NCBI RefSeq assembly: GCF_006716445.1
Contig: NZ_VFPA01000001.1
Span: forward strand, 806,001 to 870,000
Length of the DNA: 64,000 nt
Source: Pseudonocardia kunmingensis
Lineage (GTDB): Bacteria > Actinomycetota > Actinomycetes > Mycobacteriales > Pseudonocardiaceae
Direction: 5' to 3'
How positions within the stretch are numbered: position 1 is the first letter of the stretch; each line of letters opens with the position of its first letter. Positions 28,975-41,600 of the stretch are shown here, piece after piece. A model generated the notes under the pieces. That model saw nothing but the letters and a program-made list of their open reading frames with translations. It did no database searches and was not told the DNA's origin. The translations under genes and the position numbers were made by a program.

Positions 28975-31104
28975 TCACTCCGCCGCGCGGAACTCCTGCG
29001 CCTCCTCGTCGAGCACCAGCACGCGGGCCGTGGGGATGTCGAAGTACAGCCCCATCAGCGCCGCGTCGACGTCGCGGGCGCGCAGCACCGCGAGCTGCAC
29101 CGCGACGTTCACCATGGCCAGCGCCTCGACCTCGCCGTACCCGGCCGCGAACGCGTGGCGCGCCACCGGGTGCCCGGCGCGCAGCGCCTCCAGGCTGGAC
29201 ACACCGGCGCTGAGCCAGTCCCCGAGGGCGTCGCCGGGCTCGGGCGCCCCGTCGAGCAGCCCCCGCATCGCCCCGCACCCGGAGTGCCCGCACACCGCGA
29301 TCAGCGGGACGCGCAGCACCTCCGTGGCGTACTGCAGGGCGGCGTGCACCGAGGTGCCTGCCACGAGGTTGCCCACGTTCTGGACGGTGAACAGGTCACC
29401 GGGCCCGCTGCGGGTGATCAGGTTGGGTTGGACTCGCGAGTCGGCGCAGCACAGCAGCAGCCCCTTCGGCGCCTGGCCGTGGGCGAGCCCTTCGAGCGTC
29501 GGGCGGACGAGCTCCGCCGCGTCGGAGTGGTAAGCGGCGACGCCTGCGAGCAGCGGGGCGTGCGGCGTGTGGTCGACCTCCTGCCACTGCGACCACGTCG
29601 CGTACCGGTGCAGGGTCGGCCCGTCGAGCCCGTCCCGCGCTCCGGGCTCGGTGACGGTGACCTCGCCACCGCTCGCGCGCCGCCGAGCCGTCCAGGCGTC
29701 CAGGTGGTCGAAGGCGGTGTGGTCGAGGTAGTCGACGACGAGCTCGAGCCGGACCGGGACGTCGGCGGGCACCCCGGCCAGCGTGCGGGAGAGCGCGGGC
29801 ACCGACAGGAAGCTCAGGCTGCCCTCGACGACCACGCGCCACGGCGCAGCGCCGTCCGGTTCGACGATCCGGACGCGGGCCCGCGCGGCGCGGTGCAGCA
29901 TCACCAGGCCGGCGAGGACCAGCCCGATGATCACCCCCTCCAGCAGGTTCAGCAGGAGCACGCCGGCGACCGTGCCGAGGTAGACCAGCAGCTCGCCGTG
30001 CGCGCGGGCCCCGCGGATGTCCGACGGCTTCACGAGCTGGACGCCGACGACGACGAGCAGCCCACCGAGCGCGGCCATCGGGATCAGCTCGATCACCCCC
30101 ACCAGCACGATCCCGAACAGGGCGATCCAGAGGCCGTGCAGCACCGCCGAGGCGCGCGTGCGCGCCCCGGCCGCGACGTTGGTGGAACTGCGCACGATCA
30201 CGCCGGTCACGGGCAGGCCGCCGAGCACACCGGAGAGCGTGTTGGCCGCGCCCTGCCCGATCAGCTCCCGGTCCGGGTTGCTCCGCGGGCCGGAGTGCAT
30301 GCGGTCGACCGCGACGGCGGACAGGAGGCTCTCGACGCTCGCGACGAGCGCGATCGTCAGCATGCCGCCGAGCACGGCGGCCCACGGCACGTCGGGGAGC
30401 AGCGTCGGCAGCGTGACCGCCTCGAGCAGCCCGCCGGGCAGGTCGACCCGGGGGATGCCGGTGAACGGCAGGGCGAGCGCGGTGACCGCCGTGACGGCGA
30501 CGAGGTGCCCCGGGACCAGCCGCATCCGCCGCGGCAGCCGGGGCCACAGCAGCAGCAGCGCGATCGTGGCGAGACCGGCCAGCGCGGGGCCCGGGGCGAT
30601 CCCCGCGAGCGCGCCCGGCAGCTCGACGAGCGCGGCCACCGCGCCCGTCGGCGGCGAACCGCCCAGCACGACGTGCAGCTGGGAGAGCGCGATCGTGACG
30701 CCGATCCCGGCCAGCATGCCGTGCACGACGGCAGGCGGGATGGCCTGGCTGAACCGCGCGATGCGCACGAGGCCGAACAGGATCTGCAGCAGCCCGGCAC
30801 CGGCGGTGATCAGGCAGGTGACCTGCCAGCCGAACCGGGCCACCATCTCGGCGACCACCACGGTGAGACCGGCGGCCGGCCCGCTGACCTGCAGCGGTGT
30901 GCCGCCGAGCAGGCCGGCGACGATCCCGCCGACGACAGCGGCGATCAGCCCGGCCATGAGCGGCGCGCCGGAGGCGAGGGCGATGCCCAACGAGAGGGGC
31001 ACGGCGACGAGGAAGACGACGAGCGAGGCGAGCACGTCCGCGCGGACGGTGTCGCGGCGGCGCGGCGGGGAGTGCTGGTCGGGGCGGGGCGGGGAGGTGG
31101 TCAT
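28975..31104 (-). CDS. SulP-family anion transporter fused to a beta-carbonic anhydrase
   Basis: 709 aa. Residues ~20-400: SulP membrane domain ([94 protein letters not shown]). Residues ~420-490: STAS-like segment ([32 protein letters not shown]). Residues ~520-709: beta-carbonic anhydrase with zinc ligands in [12 protein letters not shown] and [12 protein letters not shown]. The same architecture is known in mycobacteria (Rv3273). Likely bicarbonate uptake with local interconversion with CO2. ATG 31104; no clear promoter. It may be co-transcribed with bioFDB-bsaP. Confidence 0.93.
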   Translation of the reverse strand: MTTSPPRPDQHSPPRRRDTVRADVLASLVVFLVAVPLSLGIALASGAPLMAGLIAAVVGGIVAGLLGGTPLQVSGPAAGLTVVVAEMVARFGWQVTCLITAGAGLLQILFGLVRIARFSQAIPPAVVHGMLAGIGVTIALSQLHVVLGGSPPTGAVAALVELPGALAGIAPGPALAGLATIALLLLWPRLPRRMRLVPGHLVAVTAVTALALPFTGIPRVDLPGGLLEAVTLPTLLPDVPWAAVLGGMLTIALVASVESLLSAVAVDRMHSGPRSNPDRELIGQGAANTLSGVLGGLPVTGVIVRSSTNVAAGARTRASAVLHGLWIALFGIVLVGVIELIPMAALGGLLVVVGVQLVKPSDIRGARAHGELLVYLGTVAGVLLLNLLEGVIIGLVLAGLVMLHRAARARVRIVEPDGAAPWRVVVEGSLSFLSVPALSRTLAGVPADVPVRLELVVDYLDHTAFDHLDAWTARRRASGGEVTVTEPGARDGLDGPTLHRYATWSQWQEVDHTPHAPLLAGVAAYHSDAAELVRPTLEGLAHGQAPKGLLLCCADSRVQPNLITRSGPGDLFTVQNVGNLVAGTSVHAALQYATEVLRVPLIAVCGHSGCGAMRGLLDGAPEPGDALGDWLSAGVSSLEALRAGHPVARHAFAAGYGEVEALAMVNVAVQLAVLRARDVDAALMGLYFDIPTARVLVLDEEAQEFRAAE

Positions 31105-31470
31105 CTCAGGCTCCGGACAGACGTCGGGACGACCGGCGGCGGTGCGCGAGTCGGGGACAACCGGCGGCAGTGCGCGGCGGTGGGGCAACGATCTCCATCG
31201 GCTGTCCGTTCCGCCGGTTTCGTCCGATCCGCGCTCACCGCACCCGCCGTAACCCGGCATTCATGTTCATCTGGATGGCGTGATCCATACTGGTCGGGAG
31301 CGCGGGCCGGAAGGCGGGAAGCCGGGCGCTTTGCCCCTTTCGGGCGTATTGCCGGAACACTCGGTCGGGTGGTGTGCGCCCTGCGCTGCGCATGACCCGC
31401 GCGACGGCCGAGTGCGCGCCACGTCGGCGCTGCTCCGTCCGCACACCCCGTCGCACTACTCTGGGCCGCC
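31105..31470. other. Intergenic region, SulP-CA / PaaX-family regulator
   Basis: 366 bp with no convincing gene. A 24-bp near-tandem repeat lies at 31125-31148 and 31152-31175 (core GACCGGCGGCGGTGCGCG / ACAACCGGCGGCAGTGCGCG), in the presumed leader of the SulP-CA gene. The right end holds the promoter of the PaaX-family gene. The AT-richer part around 31240-31300 shows no hairpin I can defend. Confidence 0.5.
31457..31462 (+). promoter_or_regulatory. -10 element of the PaaX-family gene (leaderless)
   Basis: TACTCT, 8-nt spacer, ATG at 31471. Confidence 0.5.
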
Positions 31471-32328
31471 ATGACCGCAGCCGACACCGCTCACCCGGCG
31501 TTCTCGCGCCGTCGCGAGCTCGGGGCCACCAGCGCCCGCTCGCTGCTGCTGACGGTGCTCGGCGAGTTCGTGCTGCCCCGTGACGAGCCCGTCTGGACCC
31601 AGGTGCTCGTCGACGTGCTGGGCCGCCTCGGCGTGGAGGCCAAGTCCGCCCGCCAGGCACTCGCGCGCACCGCCGCCGAGGGCATGCTCGCATCGGACCG
31701 CGCCGGTCGCCGCGTCCGGTGGTCGCTCACCGCGAAGGGCCGCCGCCTGCTGTCCGACGGCGCGCAGCGGATCTACGGCTTCGGCGCCGCCGGGCACGCC
31801 TGGGACGGGCGGTGGCTGGTGCTGCTCGTCAGCGTGCCGGAGTCGCGCCGCCGGCTGCGGCACCGGCTGCGGACCCGCCTGGCATGGGCCGGCCTGGGCT
31901 CACCGGCCCCCGGCGTGTGGCTGACGCCCGACCCGGACAAGCAGGACGAGGTGGCCGGCGTGGTGGACGACCTCGGGCTCGGCGCCGTCACGAGCTCGTT
32001 CGTCGGGCCCTTCGGCGGGATCGGCACCCCCCGGCAGGTGGTGGAGCAGGCCTGGGACCTCGCCGAGGTGGAGGCCGCTTACGAGGAGTTCCTCGACGCG
32101 TTCACCGACGCCTCGCCGGTGACCCCCGCGGACGTGCTCACCCACCAGATCCACCTGGTGCACGCCTGGCGCCGGTTCCCGTTCCTCGACCCGAAGCTGC
32201 CGGCCGAGCTGCTGCCCGACGGCTGGGCAGGCGCCCGGGCCGCCGCATTGTTCGACACGCTGCACGACCGGTGGGCCGAGACCGCCCAGCGACAGTGGGA
32301 GCACCTCGCGAGGAGTTCCTCCCCGTGA
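31471..32328 (+). CDS. PaaX-family transcriptional regulator
   Basis: 285 aa. N-terminal winged HTH (SARSLLLTVLGEFVLPRDEPVWTQVLVDVLGRLGVEAKSARQALARTAAEGML) followed by the PaaX middle domain (WDGRWLVLLVSVPESRRRLRHRLRTRLAWAGLGSPAPGVWLTPD) and C-terminal domain ending near VHAWRRFPFLDPKLPAELLPDGW. The prototype represses phenylacetate genes in response to phenylacetyl-CoA. No paa genes are in the window, so the target is unknown. Alone on its strand before the VapBC module 3. Confidence 0.92.
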   Translation: MTAADTAHPAFSRRRELGATSARSLLLTVLGEFVLPRDEPVWTQVLVDVLGRLGVEAKSARQALARTAAEGMLASDRAGRRVRWSLTAKGRRLLSDGAQRIYGFGAAGHAWDGRWLVLLVSVPESRRRLRHRLRTRLAWAGLGSPAPGVWLTPDPDKQDEVAGVVDDLGLGAVTSSFVGPFGGIGTPRQVVEQAWDLAEVEAAYEEFLDAFTDASPVTPADVLTHQIHLVHAWRRFPFLDPKLPAELLPDGWAGARAAALFDTLHDRWAETAQRQWEHLARSSSP

Positions 32329-32344
32329 GCGATCCACGGGGCAG

Positions 32345-32370
32345 CTGGTAATACTGGCGCTATTCTTACC
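32345..32370. promoter_or_regulatory. Promoter/operator region of VapBC module 3
   Basis: TATTCT (32361-32366) lies 6 nt before GTG 32373 as a leaderless -10. It is flanked by the inverted arms GGTAA (32347-32351) and TTACC (32366-32370), which could bind the AbrB-type antitoxin. The arms are short, so the operator is only a suggestion. Confidence 0.4.
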
Positions 32371-32372
32371 GG

Positions 32373-32600
32373 GTGCGCATCACGAGCAAAGGCCAGGTGA
32401 CGATCCCGCAGGAGGTGCGTCGGGAGCTGGGGCTCGAGCCGGGCGACGAGGTGGAGATCGTCGTGCAGGACGGGGCTGCCAAGATCGTGCCTGCTCGTGG
32501 GCCTTCCGGCCGCGGGCGACGCGTCGTGGACGCGCTCCTCGGCCGCGGGGACGTCGATCTGACCACCGACGAGATCATGGCGCTCACCCGCGGTGACTGA
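32373..32600 (+). CDS. vapB: AbrB/MazE-type antitoxin (VapBC module 3)
   Basis: 75 aa. MRITSKGQVTIPQEVRRELGLEPGDEVEIVVQDGAAKIVP is a textbook swapped-hairpin AbrB DNA-binding domain. The tail (VVDALLGRGDVDLTTDEIMALTRGD) would bind the toxin. GTG start, stop overlapping the vapC start by 8 bp. A different antitoxin fold from modules 1 and 2, so the three modules are not recent duplications. Confidence 0.92.
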   Translation: MRITSKGQVTIPQEVRRELGLEPGDEVEIVVQDGAAKIVPARGPSGRGRRVVDALLGRGDVDLTTDEIMALTRGD

Positions 32601-33021
32601 GGTGGCGCGGGGCGGCACACTGGTCGACTCGAACGTCCTGCTCGACATCTTCACCCAGGACCCGGTGTGGGCGCAGTGGTCGGCCGAGCGGCTGGCAGAA
32701 GCCCTCGACCAGGGCCCCGTAGTGATCAACCAGGTCGTGTACGGCGAGGTCTCCCTGAGGTTCTCGCGCATCGAAGACCTCGACGCGGTGCTCGCGCCCG
32801 ACCGGTTCGTGCGGGCCAATCTGCCGTGGGCAGCGGCGTTCCTCGCCGCCCGCTGCTTCCGCACCTACCGCGGTCGCGGCGGCACCCGCACGTCGACGCT
32901 GCCGGACTTCCTCATCGGCGCGCATGCCGCGGTGCTCGGCCTCACTGTGCTCACCCGCGACACCGCCCGCTACCGGACGTACTTCCCGTCCGTGCAGCTC
33001 GTGGCGCCGGAGAACGCCTGA
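32593..33021 (+). CDS. vapC: PIN-domain toxin, VapC family (module 3)
   Basis: 142 aa. TLVDSNVLLDIFTQDPVW (first Asp), INQVVYGEVSLRFSRIED (Glu), RTSTLPDFLIGAHAAVLGLTVLTRDTARYRTYFP (remaining acidic residues). The GTG at 32593 overlaps the antitoxin end; the GTG at 32602, just after the antitoxin stop, is an alternative. It ends 5 bp before the convergent dnaE stop. Confidence 0.92.
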   Translation: MTEVARGGTLVDSNVLLDIFTQDPVWAQWSAERLAEALDQGPVVINQVVYGEVSLRFSRIEDLDAVLAPDRFVRANLPWAAAFLAARCFRTYRGRGGTRTSTLPDFLIGAHAAVLGLTVLTRDTARYRTYFPSVQLVAPENA

Positions 33022-33026
33022 CGGCC

Positions 33027-36569
<3,543 letters not shown>

Positions 36570-36852
36570 GGGTGGGGAGCTCCCTCCTGGCACCGCCGGG
36601 GCGGCGCGCGATCACGCAGAACCTGCCTACGTCGCCAGCCCTGAAGAGCCGTCGGCCGACGAGGACGCTGGGGACGGCTCAGATTAGCTCCGGCCCCCGA
36701 CAGTTCCGCGAACCCGGTCCGGGCCTGCGCCGAACCCCCTGCTCATCCCGCCGACCGGCGTGTCGGAGGCGCCAGGCGCCTCCTCCGGCCGACGCGTAGC
36801 GCGAGCCGAGACCGGGTGCGTGACCGACCGTGTGGCGGTGGATTCTCCTGTG

Positions 36853-36872
36853 GGCGCGCCGTTCCCGGCTCG
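36853..36872 (+). repeat. 20-bp dispersed repeat, copy 1
   Basis: GGCGCGCCGTTCCCGGCTCG. The same 20-mer occurs inverted at 43615-43634 and with one mismatch at 43444-43463. All three copies are intergenic. Confidence 0.6.
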
Positions 36873-37321
36873 CGACCACCGCCTCTCGCCCCGCGCCCGG
36901 GGTCTTCGTCGCGGTCACCCCGTTCCGCCCGAACCTCCCCGTCAGCGGGACGGCCGGGTTGGTGGAACCACCGAACATCGTGGTCGGCTGGGCGACCACG
37001 TCACCCAGTAGTTGTGCCACCCCAGCCACCCCGGCCACGGAAGCAGGACGCGGCACCGGACCGAACTCGGGGGGCGTGGGCGGCGGGCGCGGACCGGCCG
37101 CCGCGCGGCCCGGGTCCCGTTCAAGAACCCCTCCGACACGGACTTGGCAACCGCGCCCACGCAGGGCATGTCCCATTTCCGCCGATCAAGAGCCTGGAAC
37201 GACCTCGGACCGGGCCGATGATCACAGGCAATGGGTGGAACGGGCGCGACCACAAGGACCCTGGGGCGCGACGGCTCGCCACATGATCAAAGCCGCCGAA
37301 CGTACGTGGTCGACGCAGCTC

Positions 37322-37327
37322 TAGACT
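37322..37327 (+). promoter_or_regulatory. -10 element of the hydrolase gene (leaderless)
   Basis: TAGACT, 7-nt spacer CCCCGTG, ATG at 37335. Confidence 0.5.
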
Positions 37328-37334
37328 CCCCGTG

Positions 37335-38237
37335 ATGGCTGCCCAACCCTCCCCCTACGCCGAACGGGTCGCGCGCGTCCCGGTCCGCGAGGACGAGATC
37401 GCGGTGCGGGGCGGGCGTACGCGGCTGTGGGTGTACGGGCCCGAGGACGCCGCGCACCGGGTGGTGTTCCTGCACGGCCTGCGCGGCGACCACCACGGCC
37501 TCGAGCCGATCCTCGCCCACCTGGACGGGGTGCGGGTGCTCGTGCCGGACCTGCCGGCGTTCGGGGCCTCCCCGCCGCTGCCGGGCGACCGGCACGACGT
37601 CGCCGGCTACGCCGCCTGGGCCCGCGACCTGCTGATCGCGGTCGCCCCGAGCGGGGACGCCGTGCTGGCCGGGCACTCGTTCGGCTCGATCGTCGCCGCG
37701 GCCGCGCTGGCGGGCGACGCCGCACCCGCGGTGCGCGGCCTGGTCCTGGTGAACCCGATCGCCGCGTCGGCGCTCACCGGGCCGCGCCGCGTCATGACCG
37801 GGCTGACCGTCCTGCACCACCGCGTCGCCGCCGCCCTGCCGGAGCGCGCGGGCACGTGGCTGCTGCGCCACCCGCTGGTCACGCGCATCGCGAGCGTCGC
37901 CATGGCCACCACGCGGGATGCGGAGCTGCGCCGCTGGATCCACGCCGAGCACGACCGCTACTTCTCCACGTTCGCCGACCGGCGCACGCTGCTGGAGGCG
38001 TTCCACGCGTCGGTGCGCCACGACGTCGGAGAGTCGGCCGCCGCGATCGGGGTGCCGACGCTGCTGGTGGCGGCCGAGCGCGACGACATCGCCCCGCTTC
38101 CCGCCCAGCAGGCGCTGGCCGGGCGGTTCGCCGACGCCCGCCTCGCCGTGGTGCCGACCACCGGGCACCTGGCCCACTACGAGGCGCCGGCCGCCGTCGC
38201 CCGCGAGGTCGACGCCTTCCTCGCGGCCCTGCGGTGA
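37335..38237 (+). CDS. Alpha/beta hydrolase
   Basis: 300 aa. RVVFLHGLRGDHHGLEPIL (oxyanion HG), the nucleophile elbow AVLAGHSFGSIVAAAAL, acid residue around LLVAAERDDIAPL and the catalytic His in PTTGHLAHYEAP complete the triad. Lid region around PERAGTWLLRHPLVTRI. Cytoplasmic esterase/lipase-like; substrate unknown. Its stop overlaps the next gene's GTG, so it is co-translated with a GT4 glycosyltransferase, which hints at work on a glycolipid or acylated sugar. GTG 37332 is an alternative start one codon upstream. Confidence 0.88.
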   Translation: MAAQPSPYAERVARVPVREDEIAVRGGRTRLWVYGPEDAAHRVVFLHGLRGDHHGLEPILAHLDGVRVLVPDLPAFGASPPLPGDRHDVAGYAAWARDLLIAVAPSGDAVLAGHSFGSIVAAAALAGDAAPAVRGLVLVNPIAASALTGPRRVMTGLTVLHHRVAAALPERAGTWLLRHPLVTRIASVAMATTRDAELRRWIHAEHDRYFSTFADRRTLLEAFHASVRHDVGESAAAIGVPTLLVAAERDDIAPLPAQQALAGRFADARLAVVPTTGHLAHYEAPAAVAREVDAFLAALR

Positions 38238-39301
38238 AGGTCCTGTTCGACTGCCGGTACGTCCGCACCGGGCACCACGACGGCATCAGCCGCTACACCG
38301 TCGGGCTCGTCGGCGAGCTCGCACGGCTGCACCCCGGCGTCGAGCTGCTCGTGAGCGACGAGCGCCAGCTGGCCGCGCTGCCCGACCTGCCGTGGCACCG
38401 GGTGAGCGCCCCCACGAGCATCCGCGAGCCGCTGGTGGCGCGGCAGGTGCGCCGGATCGGCGCCGACGTGGTGTTCTCCCCGATGCAGACGATGGGCAGC
38501 TGGGGCCGCGACTACGCCCTGGTCCTGACGCTGCACGACCTCATCTACTACCGCAACCGCACCCCGCCCCCGGAGTTCGCGCTCCCGATCCGGCTGCTGT
38601 GGCGGCTCTACCACCTGGCGTGGTGGCCGCAGCGCGTGCTGCTGAACCGGGCCGACGCCGTCGTCACGGTCTCGGAGACGACCGCCGGGCTCATCGCGGC
38701 GCACCGCCTCACCCGCCGCCCCGTCACGGTCGTGCCGAACGCCCCCGAGCCGGCGCCGGACCTGCCCCGCCTCCCACGCACCGGGGCGCTGGTCTACATG
38801 GGCTCGTTCATGCCCTACAAGAACGTGGCGACGCTGGCGAGCGCGATGCCGTCGCTGCCCGACCACGAGCTGCACCTGATGAGCCGCGTCCCACCGGAGG
38901 AGCGGGCCCGGCTCCCCGCGCTCGCCCCCGGCGGGCGGATCGTCTTCCACGACGGCGCGAGCGACGAGACCTACCGCGACGTGCTGCGCGGCGCCACCGC
39001 CCTCGTCTCCGCCTCCCGCGACGAGGGGTTCGGCATCCCCCTGGTCGAGGCGATGGCGCTCGGCACGCCGCTGGTCGTCAGCGACATCCCGGTGTTCCGC
39101 GAGGTCGGCGGCGACGCCGCGGCCTACGTCGAGCCCGACGACGTCGGCGGGTTCGCCCGCGCCGTCCGCGAGCTGGACGACCCGGAGGTCTGGGACCGGC
39201 GCTCGGCAGCGGCGAGGACCCGCGCGCAGCACTACACCTGGGAGGCCTCGGCGAGGATCCTGCTGGCCCTGCTGGAGCGAGTGACGCCCGCTCGCCCCTG
39301 A
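38234..39301 (+). CDS. GT4 family glycosyltransferase
   Basis: 355 aa. GT-B fold: N-terminal KVLFDCRYVRTGHHDGISRYTVGLVGELARLHP, LTLHDLIYY and ADAVVTVSETTAGLIAAH; C-terminal donor-site GALVYMGSFMPYKNVATLASA, DVLRGATALVSASRDEGFGIPLVEAMALGTPLVVSDIPVFREVGGDAA with the EX7E motif. GTG 38234 overlaps the hydrolase stop (GTGA). It probably uses a nucleotide sugar to modify a lipid or polysaccharide. Ends at the convergent terminator. Confidence 0.92.
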   Translation: MKVLFDCRYVRTGHHDGISRYTVGLVGELARLHPGVELLVSDERQLAALPDLPWHRVSAPTSIREPLVARQVRRIGADVVFSPMQTMGSWGRDYALVLTLHDLIYYRNRTPPPEFALPIRLLWRLYHLAWWPQRVLLNRADAVVTVSETTAGLIAAHRLTRRPVTVVPNAPEPAPDLPRLPRTGALVYMGSFMPYKNVATLASAMPSLPDHELHLMSRVPPEERARLPALAPGGRIVFHDGASDETYRDVLRGATALVSASRDEGFGIPLVEAMALGTPLVVSDIPVFREVGGDAAAYVEPDDVGGFARAVRELDDPEVWDRRSAAARTRAQHYTWEASARILLALLERVTPARP

Positions 39302-39303
39302 TT

Positions 39304-39356
39304 TGCAGCAAAGCCACTTCCACGCAACTACGTGGCATGGAAGTGGCTTTGCTGCA
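39304..39356. terminator. Bidirectional terminator hairpin
   Basis: A perfect 19-bp stem: TGCAGCAAAGCCACTTCCA (39304-39322) and TGGAAGTGGCTTTGCTGCA (39338-39356), with a 15-nt loop. It fills the 65-bp gap between two convergent glycosyltransferase genes. AT-richer than its surroundings, no U-tract. Confidence 0.85.
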
Positions 39357-39366
39357 CGGGACGGGG

Positions 39367-40542
39367 TCAGGCCGCCCGGGCCGTCACCTGCTCGCGGCCC
39401 AGGACCTGGTCGTAGATGCCCTCGAACCGGTCCAGGGTGGCGTCGATCGCGTGCGCGGCGACGATGTCGCGGCTGGCCGCGCCCATCCGCCGCCGCGTGT
39501 CCGCGTCGCCCAGCAGGGCCGCCAGCCGGGTGGTCAGCTCCGGCACGTCGCCCGGTGTGTAGAGCCAGCCGTTGCGGCCCGGGCGCACCAGGTGCGGCAG
39601 CGCCATCGCGTCGGCGGCCACCACCGGGAGCCCGGCGGCCATCGCCTCGAGCGTGACGAGGCTCTGCAGCTCGGCGACGCCGGGCATGCAGAACAGGTCC
39701 GCGCCGGCGTACGCCTCGAGCAGCTCCTGCTCGGAGACGAACCCGCGGAAGCGCACCCGGTGGGCGACGCCGAGCGCGTCGGCGAGCGCCGTCCACTCCT
39801 CGCGCCGGGCGCCGTCGCCGACGATCTCCAGCCGGCCGGGCAGCCCGTCCGGCAGCGCGGCGAACGCCCTGACCAGCTCGTCGACCCGCTTCTCCTGGTC
39901 GAGGCGGCCGACGAACAGCACCGTGGGCTCGGGCCCCGGGGAGTGCGGCACGCTGCGGTAGCGGTCGGCGTCGATGCCGCACGACACCGGGAACGCGTCC
40001 ACCAGCCCCGCGTGCCGGACGAGCAGCTCGACCGCACGGGGCGTCGGCGCGGTGACCACCGCGGCCTTACCGAAGACGCGGCCGAGGTCGCGCCACGCCC
40101 ACGTGTTGAACACGCGCTGCAGCGGCTTCGGGATCGGGCTGTAGCCGATGAGGTTCTCCGGCATCAGGTGGTTGGTGGCGACGAGCGGCCGCCCGGACCG
40201 GTGCGCCGCCCGGACGACGCCACGCCCGACGACCATGTGCGCGTTCGTGTGCACGACGTCCGGGTCGATCTCGTCCATCAGCGCGGTGACGGCCGGGAAC
40301 GCCTCCCACGGCATGCAGACCTGGAAGCCGTCGTGCTGGTAGTAGCGGTGCGAGCGCACGCCGTGCACGACGACGCCGTCGCGGACCTCGCGGACCGCGG
40401 GCCCGGTGGGGGACGGGGCGACGACGTGGATCTCGTGCCCCCGTCCGGCGAGCCCGGTGGCGAGGCGCTCGGCGAAGCGCGCCGCGCCGTTGACGTCGGG
40501 TGGGTAGGTCTCCGCGCCGATCAGGATCCGAAGCGGCTTCAC
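39367..40542 (-). CDS. GT4 family glycosyltransferase (PimB/WbpZ-like)
   Basis: 391 aa. LRILIGAETYPPDVNGAARFAERLATGLAGRGHEIHVVAPS with the acceptor loop, DVVHTNAHMVVGRGVVRAAH, CGIDADRYR, donor domain TVLFVGRLDQEKRVDELVRAFAALP, LEIVGDGARREEWTALA, YAGADLFCMPGVAELQSLVTLEAMAAGLPVVAADAMALPHLVRPGRNGWLY. The N-terminal pattern is that of enzymes acting on phosphatidylinositol-type or diacylglycerol acceptors; the acceptor is inferred only. GTG 40542. Convergent with the other GT4. Confidence 0.92.
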   Translation of the reverse strand: MKPLRILIGAETYPPDVNGAARFAERLATGLAGRGHEIHVVAPSPTGPAVREVRDGVVVHGVRSHRYYQHDGFQVCMPWEAFPAVTALMDEIDPDVVHTNAHMVVGRGVVRAAHRSGRPLVATNHLMPENLIGYSPIPKPLQRVFNTWAWRDLGRVFGKAAVVTAPTPRAVELLVRHAGLVDAFPVSCGIDADRYRSVPHSPGPEPTVLFVGRLDQEKRVDELVRAFAALPDGLPGRLEIVGDGARREEWTALADALGVAHRVRFRGFVSEQELLEAYAGADLFCMPGVAELQSLVTLEAMAAGLPVVAADAMALPHLVRPGRNGWLYTPGDVPELTTRLAALLGDADTRRRMGAASRDIVAAHAIDATLDRFEGIYDQVLGREQVTARAA

Positions 40543-40580
40543 GGGATCTGGTCCTCTCGAGTGGGTGCCGGCGCTGGGGC

Positions 40581-41600
40581 TCACCGGCGGTGCACGGGAT
40601 CGGCCGGTCGCGGCGCCGCGGCCGGCTGTGGGGTCTGCGGGGCCGGCAGCGGGCCGGCCGCGGCTCCGGGGCCGTTGCGGGCGGCACGGGCGGCCGCCGC
40701 GTCGGGGTGGTGGCGGGCGAGCGCGACCACGCCCGCCGTCGCCGTGATCGCCGCGCCCGCGAGCAGCAGCCACGTCTCGGCGGGGGTGGCGACGCCCTCA
40801 CCGAGCAGCACCGCGCCGAGCAGCACGGCCACGATCGGGTCGACGACCGTCAGGCAGGCGATGACCACCTCCGGCGGACCGGAGGCGAACGCCTGCTGCA
40901 CGAGCCAGCCGCCGACGAGCACGGCGGTGGCGATGCCCGCCACGGCGGCGAGCACGGGCAGCTCCAGCGGGCCGACGTCGCCGGCGACCACCGACTGCGA
41001 CACCGCCCGGACGAGGGCGGAGACGAGGCCGAACGCCACGGCGCCCGCCATCGCGCAGGCCACGCAGCGGACCCAGCCGGAGCGGGCGAAGCCCACGCCG
41101 GCGAGCACGAGCACGACGCCCGCGACGACGAGGCTCGCCACCAGGGTGGCCTGGTCGGGCGGGGGCGAGCTCACGGCGGTGCCTGCCGTGGCGCCGACGA
41201 AGACCGCGACGCCCGCCACGCTCAGCAGCACCCCGACGAGCACGCCCGGCGCGGGCCTGCGGTCGGTGCGGACGGCCGTGAGCAGGACCGCGATCGGGAC
41301 CGCCAGCACGCCCAGCGGCTGCACGACCGACAGCGGCGCCAGCACGAGCGCCGTGGCGTGCAGCACGGACCCGCCCGCGGCGAGCGCGAGACCGGCGAGC
41401 CAGCCCGGCCTGCGGGTGATCGCCCGCAGGCCGCTCATCGACACCGCCTTGCCCGGACGGTCGTCGGTGGCGGGCCGCGACTCGGCGTTCACCGCACCGT
41501 GCTGGAGCACCGCGGCCCCGGCGAAGCAACCGGCGCCGAGCACCGCGAGGACGATCGCGAGGACGGTCGCGAAGCCGCCGCCTTCCAATGCGCTGATCAT
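40581..41600 (-). CDS. DMT-superfamily (EamA/NIPA-like) membrane transporter
   Basis: 339 aa with about 9-10 helices, starting MISALEGGGFATVLAIVLAVLGAGCFAGAAVLQHGAV. The repeated 5-helix units and the segment LAPLSVVQPLGVLAVPIAVLLTAVRTDRR are typical of actinobacterial DMT members. A proline/alanine-rich cytoplasmic tail (GPGAAAGPLPAPQTPQPAAAPRP) ends the protein. Substrate unknown. ATG 41600 overlaps the stop of the DUF998 gene. It lies 38 bp upstream of the GT4 gene on the same strand, so co-transcription is likely. Confidence 0.82.
   Translation of the reverse strand: MISALEGGGFATVLAIVLAVLGAGCFAGAAVLQHGAVNAESRPATDDRPGKAVSMSGLRAITRRPGWLAGLALAAGGSVLHATALVLAPLSVVQPLGVLAVPIAVLLTAVRTDRRPAPGVLVGVLLSVAGVAVFVGATAGTAVSSPPPDQATLVASLVVAGVVLVLAGVGFARSGWVRCVACAMAGAVAFGLVSALVRAVSQSVVAGDVGPLELPVLAAVAGIATAVLVGGWLVQQAFASGPPEVVIACLTVVDPIVAVLLGAVLLGEGVATPAETWLLLAGAAITATAGVVALARHHPDAAAARAARNGPGAAAGPLPAPQTPQPAAAPRPADPVHRR

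Larger units (their letters stand above)
36570..37334. other. Gene-free region between dnaE and the hydrolase gene
   Basis: 765 bp. Open frames on both strands lack start signals, codon bias or recognisable motifs. It holds the 20-mer GGCGCGCCGTTCCCGGCTCG (36853-36872), repeated near 43.4-43.6 kb, and a leaderless -10 for the hydrolase gene at the right end. Otherwise I see no RNA gene or element in it. Confidence 0.5.

Noticed and set aside
28975..31104. Two separate genes (sulP and carbonic anhydrase) joined by sequencing error
   Set aside because: The fused frame is uninterrupted across the junction and the same architecture is known in mycobacteria.
36830..37324. Possible 164-aa gene in the dnaE-hydrolase gap
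   Set aside because: No promoter hexamer or SD at its start, no hydrophobic or catalytic pattern, and overlapping frames on both strands are equally open.
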